A DNA stretch of 34,822 nt. Source: Merdimonas faecigallinarum. Lineage in GTDB: Bacteria > Bacillota > Clostridia > Lachnospirales > Lachnospiraceae. Numbering within the stretch: the first letter of the stretch is position 1; each line of letters begins with the position of its first letter. Below, piece by piece: positions 30,528-34,822 of this stretch. The notes under the pieces are model-generated. The model was not told the DNA's origin and did not search any database. It saw only the letters and a list, made by a program, of their open reading frames with translations. The stretch is taken from contig DWXJ01000093.1 in assembly GCA_019119285.1 (NCBI GenBank), positions 1 through 34,822 on the forward strand, in the 5' to 3' direction. The position numbers were made by a program, and so were the translations under genes.

Positions 30528-30556
30528 TTGACAAATTTCTAACATTGTATTAAATT
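30528..30556 (+). promoter_or_regulatory. hypE-hypD promoter
   Basis: A consensus TTGACA (30528-30533), 17 bases and TAAATT (30551-30556). Transcription would start near 30563, immediately before the palindrome at 30567-30588. Confidence 0.75.
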
Positions 30557-30566
30557 AAAAACATAA

Positions 30567-30588
30567 GGATTAGACTATAGTCTAAACC
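30567..30588. promoter_or_regulatory. Palindromic operator candidate for the TetR-family regulator
   Basis: TTAGACTATAGTCTAA (30570-30585) is a perfect 16-bp palindrome flanked by GGA and ACC, giving 22 bp with one mismatch pair. It sits just after the -10 box, where a bound repressor would block initiation. A further half, GGTTTAGA (30600-30607), can pair with TCTAAACC (30581-30588). The length and TAGAC/GTCTA halves suit a TetR-family dimer such as the one encoded at 34073. The link is inferred. Confidence 0.65.
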
Positions 30589-30623
30589 AGAGTCGAATCG
30601 GTTTAGATATGCGGGAGAACGAG

Positions 30624-31532
30624 ATGAAAAATATAACAAATATCCAAAAATTTTCCATCCATGATGGAGACGGGATCCGTACCACCGTGTTTTTTAAGGG
30701 ATGCCCTCTCAAATGTGAGTGGTGTCACAATCCGGAGACACAGAAGTTTGAAAAAGAAATGCAGGTGGACCGGGAGAAATGTACCGGGTGCGGAGCCTGT
30801 GCGGCGGTATGTCCAAACGGTGCCATCCACATGGAAGAAGGACGGCCCATACTGGATGCAGAGGTCTGCGTATTCTGCGGCAAATGTACCAGATTCTGTC
30901 CGACGGGCGCAAGAGAAGTGATCGGACAGGAATATACGGTAAAAGAACTGGTAAAAGAGCTGATGAAGGATCAGATGTTTTACGAGGAATCCGGCGGAGG
31001 CGTTACGTTATCCGGAGGAGAAGTGATGTCCATGGATATGGATTATCTTCTTGCGGTGGCAAAAGAACTGAAGCGCCAGGATGTGACACTGACCATTGAT
31101 ACCTGCGGGTTTGTCCCCTATGAAAAGTTCCGGGAACTTCTGCCTTATGTAAATACATTTCTCTATGATGTAAAGGTGATGGATCCTGAGTTACATAAAA
31201 AATATATGGGTACAGACAATGCGCTGATCCTTGAGAATCTGGTCCGCCTTGCAAAAGACGGCGCCAGGATCTATATCCGGATCCCTACGGTAAAAGAGGT
31301 AAACGGCAACGAAGAAAATATGAAGGAAACCATAGCGTTTCTGCAGGAACACGATATCCATCCGGCCCAGATCAATCTGCTGCCGTATCATGATACGGGA
31401 AGTGGAAAGTACAGGAAGCTGGATATGGAATATAAAGGAACGGATCTGCATGCTCCGGACAAAGAGGAGATGGAGGCGCTGGCAGCGCTCTTTATCAATG
31501 CAGGTTATAAGAACACCAAAATAGGAGGTTAA
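30624..31532 (+). CDS. hypE: Glycyl radical enzyme activase HypE
   Basis: A 302-residue radical SAM activase that abstracts hydrogen from the glycine of its partner enzyme. The SAM cluster motif is CPLKCEWC (C27, C31, C34). It is followed by an inserted ferredoxin-like domain with two [4Fe-4S] motifs (C53, C56, C59, C63 and C82, C85, C88, C92), as in activases of dehydratase-type glycyl radical enzymes but not of pyruvate formate-lyase. GGGVTLSGGE is the SAM-binding segment. GGGAG is six bases before ATG 30624, preferred over the in-frame ATG 30609. Its last codons contain the hypD ribosome binding site GGAGGT. The assignment to HypE rests on the adjacent hypD. Confidence 0.87.
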   Translation: MKNITNIQKFSIHDGDGIRTTVFFKGCPLKCEWCHNPETQKFEKEMQVDREKCTGCGACAAVCPNGAIHMEEGRPILDAEVCVFCGKCTRFCPTGAREVIGQEYTVKELVKELMKDQMFYEESGGGVTLSGGEVMSMDMDYLLAVAKELKRQDVTLTIDTCGFVPYEKFRELLPYVNTFLYDVKVMDPELHKKYMGTDNALILENLVRLAKDGARIYIRIPTVKEVNGNEENMKETIAFLQEHDIHPAQINLLPYHDTGSGKYRKLDMEYKGTDLHAPDKEEMEALAALFINAGYKNTKIGG

Positions 31533-31535
31533 AAA

Positions 31536-33914
31536 ATGGGCAAAGCAAGAGGTATGAATGAAAGAATTCAGAAACTCAGAGAGATCAGTGTCAACACACC
31601 GGTTCACATTGATCTGGAAAGGGCAAAGATCGAGACGGATTTTTACAAAGCAAATGACGGGAAATATTCCATCCCCGTTATGCGTGCTATGACACTGAAG
31701 GAATATTTTTCCAAGAAGACCCTGTACCTTGGAGACGGAGAACTGATCGTGGGAGAAAAAGGAAAAGATCCGCAGGCATCCCCGACATTCCCGGAACTTT
31801 GCTGCCACAGCGAAGAAGATATGATCGTCATGAGCGAAAGAGAGCTGGTATCCTTTAAGACAACAGAGGAAGACCGCAAGCTGCAGAGAGAAGAGATCAT
31901 TCCGTACTGGACAGGAAGAAGTATGAGAGAAAAACTTCTTTCCAGAATGACTCCGGAATGGCAGGAGTGCTACCATGCAGGTATGTTTACCGAATTCATG
32001 GAGCAGAGAGGTCCCGGACATACCTGCGGCGGCGAGCAGGTGTTCACCACCGGATACATGGATTATAAGGAAAAGATTAAAAAGACCATGGATGAGCTGG
32101 ATTATATCAACGATCCGGAAGCACTGAATAAGTGTGAGGAACTCAAAGCCATGGATATCGCCTGCGATGCAGTGATCATCCTTGGCGAGCGTTATCACAA
32201 ACTGGCTCTTGAGATGGCAGAAAAAGAGGAGAACGAGACCAGAAAGGCAGAACTCTTACAGATCGCGGCGAACCTGGAAGTTGTGCCGGCTCACAAACCG
32301 CAGACCTACTGGCAGGCGATCCAGTTATACTGGTTCACTCACCTGGCTGTTACCACAGAGCTGAATCCGTGGGATGCATTCAGCCCGGGAAGACTGGATC
32401 AGCATCTGTATCCGTATTATGAGAAAGATGTTGAGGCTGGCATCCTGGATGACGAGAAGGCTCTGGAACTTCTGGAGTGCCTGTGGGTAAAATTCTACAA
32501 TCAGCCGGCTCCTGTAAAAGTCGGAATCACACTGAAAGAAAGCGCAACCTATACAGATTTTGCAAATATCAATACCGGAGGCGTAACACCGGACGGACAG
32601 AATGGTGTCAACAATGTCAGCTATCTGATCCTGGACTGCATGGACGAAATGAAGCTTGTTCAGCCGAACTCCAACGTAACCATCAGCAGAAAGACACCTG
32701 CCAAATTCTTAAAGAGAGCATGCGAGATCTCCAGAAAAGGATGGGGACAGCCTGCATTCTACAATACAGAAGCACAGATCATGGAACTGGTAAATGCAGG
32801 AAAATCCCTGGCAGATGCAAGACGCGGCGGTTCCTCCGGATGTGTGGAGACCGGAGCATGGGGAAGCGAAGCATATATTCTGACCGGATATATGAATATT
32901 CCGAAGATCTTCCAGCTGACACTGTTTAACGGATTTGACCAGTACAGCGGAAAACAGCTGGGACTTGAGCTTGGATATGCAAAAGATTTCAAGACATTTG
33001 ACGAGCTGTGGGCAGCCTTTAAGAAACAGCTGGAGTATTTCGTAGATGTTAAGATCCGCGGCAACAATGTGATCGAAAAACTTTACGCACAGGATATGCC
33101 GGCTCCGTGCCTGTCTGTTGTAACAAACGACTGTATCTCCAACGGAAAAGACTACAATGCAGGCGGAGCAAGATACAACACCAGCTATATCCAGGGCGTA
33201 GGTATCGGAACAGTTACCGACTGTATCGCAGCGATCAAGTACAATGTATACGATCACAAGAACTTCACCATGGAAGAGTTGATCGAGGCCATGGAGCATG
33301 ATTACGAAGGATATGACACCATCTACCGCATGGTTCATGATCAGAGCCCGAAATACGGCAATGATGATGATTACGCAGATGAGATCATGCAGGAAGTATT
33401 TGAACTTTACAGAAGCACCATCACAGGACGTCCGAACATGAGAGGCGGAAAGTACGGCGTAGATATGCTGCCGACCACCTGCCACGTATACTTTGGCGAT
33501 GTGATCCTTGCAACAGCAAACGGAAGAAAAGCACATAAGCCGGTATCCGAGGGTATTTCTCCGGAGAAATCCGCAGATACACACGGACCGACAGCCGTAA
33601 TCAAATCCTGTGCAAAGATGGATCATCTTGCAACAGCCGGAACACTTCTGAACCAGAAGTTTACACCGGACGTTGTAGCAGGAGAGGAAGGTCTGAACAA
33701 TATGGCCAGCCTGATCCGTTCCTACTTCTCCATGGACGGACACCACATTCAGTTCAACGTGGTTGACAGACAGACTCTGATCGAGGCACAGAAGCATCCG
33801 GAAGACTACAAAGATCTGATCGTCCGCGTAGCCGGATACAGTGACTTCTTCCGCAATCTGGATAAGCCGCTTCAGGATGAGATCATTAACCGTACAGAGC
33901 AGTCTTTTGGCTAA
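31536..33914 (+). CDS. hypD: trans-4-hydroxy-L-proline dehydratase (glycyl radical enzyme)
   Basis: A 792-residue glycyl radical enzyme that dehydrates trans-4-hydroxy-L-proline to pyrroline-5-carboxylate. The radical site is RVAGYSDFF with G767. The thiyl loop GSSGCVETG places C436 and E438, and NPWDAF places D280. These sit two residues above C434, E436 and D278 of the C. difficile enzyme as I recall it. The segment FTEFMEQRGPGHT and the stretch around GWGQPAFYNTEA also agree with HypD. Choline lyase, propanediol dehydratase and pyruvate formate-lyase differ at the thiyl loop (for example CC in PFL). Codon choice is as biased as in rpsB and tsf, pointing to high expression. No proC for the next step lies in the window. 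Confidence 0.87.
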   Translation: MGKARGMNERIQKLREISVNTPVHIDLERAKIETDFYKANDGKYSIPVMRAMTLKEYFSKKTLYLGDGELIVGEKGKDPQASPTFPELCCHSEEDMIVMSERELVSFKTTEEDRKLQREEIIPYWTGRSMREKLLSRMTPEWQECYHAGMFTEFMEQRGPGHTCGGEQVFTTGYMDYKEKIKKTMDELDYINDPEALNKCEELKAMDIACDAVIILGERYHKLALEMAEKEENETRKAELLQIAANLEVVPAHKPQTYWQAIQLYWFTHLAVTTELNPWDAFSPGRLDQHLYPYYEKDVEAGILDDEKALELLECLWVKFYNQPAPVKVGITLKESATYTDFANINTGGVTPDGQNGVNNVSYLILDCMDEMKLVQPNSNVTISRKTPAKFLKRACEISRKGWGQPAFYNTEAQIMELVNAGKSLADARRGGSSGCVETGAWGSEAYILTGYMNIPKIFQLTLFNGFDQYSGKQLGLELGYAKDFKTFDELWAAFKKQLEYFVDVKIRGNNVIEKLYAQDMPAPCLSVVTNDCISNGKDYNAGGARYNTSYIQGVGIGTVTDCIAAIKYNVYDHKNFTMEELIEAMEHDYEGYDTIYRMVHDQSPKYGNDDDYADEIMQEVFELYRSTITGRPNMRGGKYGVDMLPTTCHVYFGDVILATANGRKAHKPVSEGISPEKSADTHGPTAVIKSCAKMDHLATAGTLLNQKFTPDVVAGEEGLNNMASLIRSYFSMDGHHIQFNVVDRQTLIEAQKHPEDYKDLIVRVAGYSDFFRNLDKPLQDEIINRTEQSFG

Positions 33915-33937
33915 GATTCATAGTATGAATGGTTAGG

Positions 33938-33972
33938 ATAAGACCGGGACAAAAAGTCCCGGTCTTATTTTT
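33938..33972 (+). terminator. Terminator of hypE-hypD
   Basis: ATAAGACCGGGAC (33938-33950) pairs perfectly with GTCCCGGTCTTAT (33956-33968) around AAAAA, followed by TTTTT. Confidence 0.9.
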
Positions 33973-34010
33973 GTGGGCAGGGAGATCTCATCCAAAGAAA
34001 CGGGAAATGG

Positions 34011-34039
34011 TTGACGCTGTGTCAGATCAGCCTTATACT
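34011..34039 (+). promoter_or_regulatory. Promoter of the TetR-family gene
   Basis: TTGACG (34011-34016), an exact 17-base spacer and TATACT (34034-34039), ending 33 bases before ATG 34073. No copy of the TAGAC/GTCTA palindrome is present, so autoregulation through that site is not supported. Confidence 0.75.
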
Positions 34040-34072
34040 GGGAATATCAGAAAAGAAAGAGGTATGTGCATT

Positions 34073-34699
34073 ATGCCCAGAGGATCAGAGGAACTGACAA
34101 ACGCAAGAAAAGAAGAGATCATCCATGCATGCGCAAGACTTTACGAGACCATGAGTTTCCGGGAGATCACGATCAAAGAGATCGGGAAAGAGACATCTTT
34201 TACGCGGACATCCATCTACAATTATTTCCAGACCAAAGAAGAAATCTTTCTGGCGCTGTTCCAGCAGGAGTATGAATTATGGACCGGAGACCTGGAAGAA
34301 TTACTCCGGACAAATGAAACATTTACAGGGGAAGGATTTGCAGAAGCTGTTGCCCATACTCTGGAAAAGCGGGAAAGACTTTTAAAGCTTATGGCTATGA
34401 ACCATTATGATATGGAAGCGAACAGCCGCATGGAAAACCTCGTGGAATTCAAGATTGCCTATAAGAGATCGATCGAGGCTGTGACCCGGTGCCTGGATAA
34501 ATTTTTTCCCGAGATGACAGAAAAAGAGCAGACGGATTTTATTTATGCGTTTTATCCGTTCATGTTCGGGATTTATCCATACACGGTAGTCACTGCAAAG
34601 CAGAAAGAAGCGATGGAAACGGCTGAGATTGCATATCCACGGTTTTCTATTTATAACCTGACCTGTTCTTTTTTGAAAAAGCTGCTTTCCCATTCCTGA
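34073..34699 (+). CDS. TetR/AcrR-family transcriptional regulator
   Basis: From ATG 34073 the protein has 208 residues. The N-terminal helix-turn-helix is clear: ARKEEIIHACARLYE, FREITIKEIGKE, then TRTSIYNYFQTKEEIFLALF, the classic TetR recognition helix and following segment. The C-terminal 140 residues form a helical ligand and dimer domain, with no assignable ligand. Upstream in-frame ATGs from 33929 are rejected because the hypD terminator lies there; the RBS AAGAGG fits 34073, or less well 34064. It directly follows hypD under its own promoter, so control of hypE-hypD, perhaps by hydroxyproline or a product, is a natural inference. Regulation of the gene beyond the window is the alternative. 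Confidence 0.85.
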   Translation: MPRGSEELTNARKEEIIHACARLYETMSFREITIKEIGKETSFTRTSIYNYFQTKEEIFLALFQQEYELWTGDLEELLRTNETFTGEGFAEAVAHTLEKRERLLKLMAMNHYDMEANSRMENLVEFKIAYKRSIEAVTRCLDKFFPEMTEKEQTDFIYAFYPFMFGIYPYTVVTAKQKEAMETAEIAYPRFSIYNLTCSFLKKLLSHS

Positions 34700-34727
34700 A
34701 AAGCGTTGTGAAAGATAGTAAAATAAG

Positions 34728-34763
34728 GCGGAAAAATCGGTTGAGAGATTTTCCGCTTTTTTT
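34728..34763 (+). terminator. Terminator of the TetR-family gene
   Basis: GCGGAAAA (from 34728) pairs with TTTTCCGC (34749-34756), and seven T follow. A single extra A bulges if the inner ATC/GAT is also paired. Confidence 0.7.
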
Positions 34764-34783
34764 AACGAATTTGAAAGCTTCTA

Positions 34784-34812
34784 TTGTTTTTATAGATATA
34801 TCGTGGTACAGT
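34784..34812 (+). promoter_or_regulatory. Possible promoter for a gene beyond the window
   Basis: TTGTTT (34784-34789), 17 bases and TACAGT (34807-34812) on the + strand, in AT-rich DNA after the terminator. The downstream gene is not in the window, so this is weak. Confidence 0.3.
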
Positions 34813-34822
34813 TATTTTATCT

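Noticed and set aside
31536..33914. Pyruvate formate-lyase, choline TMA-lyase or propanediol dehydratase as identity of the glycyl radical enzyme
   Set aside because: The thiyl loop is GSSGCVETG, without the double cysteine of pyruvate formate-lyase, and the positions of C436, E438, D280 and the FMEQRGPGHT segment agree with hydroxyproline dehydratase. No cutD, microcompartment or aldehyde dehydrogenase gene is present.
33929..34072. An N-terminal extension of the TetR-family regulator from ATG 33929
   Set aside because: This stretch contains the hypD terminator (33938-33972) and the regulator's own promoter (34011-34039), so it cannot all be coding for the normal product.

Overview
The window looks like chromosomal DNA of an anaerobic, gut-type Clostridia bacterium, most likely Lachnospiraceae. 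The reasons are strong AGGAGG ribosome binding sites, sigma-A type promoters with 17-base spacers, AGA/CGG arginine use at moderate GC, an oxygen-sensitive glycyl radical enzyme, a two-subunit iron-sulfur fumarase, and paired CwlO-like NlpC/P60 hydrolases. All genes I support lie on the + strand. No tRNA, rRNA, CRISPR array, insertion sequence or phage gene was seen. No gene-free gap exceeds about 200 bases.

Layout. Bases 1-4782 hold a dicarboxylate block: an iron-sulfur protein, a fumarate-reductase-type flavoprotein, an AspT-like carrier and the alpha and beta subunits of class I fumarase. Together they could turn malate into succinate. Bases 4953-9841 hold a CNNM/CorC-type membrane protein and a giant fused MacB-like ABC transporter. 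Bases 9895-16682 hold a radical SAM protein, a CbpA-type J protein, and a run of nfo, trmO, a GNAT acetyltransferase, a ParB-like/BMP fusion and a metallophosphoesterase. Bases 16741-19665 are a copper module: a CsoR operator inside its promoter, csoR, and copA with a CopZ-like domain fused at its end. Bases 19672-22140 hold a dihydrouridine synthase, a prolyl-tRNA editing protein and a CPBP protease. Bases 22181-24765 hold two tandem secreted coiled-coil NlpC/P60 hydrolases. Bases 24814-26738 are rpsB-tsf. They are followed by a DUF368 membrane protein, a solitary membrane-anchored SF2 helicase (27795-30509), and a hypE-hypD pair for trans-4-hydroxyproline dehydration with a TetR-family gene behind it (30528-34699).

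The least ordinary items are these. The helicase carries a transmembrane hairpin and an unassigned C-terminal domain. A cytoplasmic ParB-like/BMP fusion has no transporter. The copA-copZ fusion keeps the ribosome binding site and start codon of the second protein. The hypE promoter carries a strong palindrome suited to the nearby TetR regulator. Two near-identical GGGGACGGGGGATTT palindromes look like REP-type repeats. Several intrinsic terminators physically overlap the next gene's promoter.
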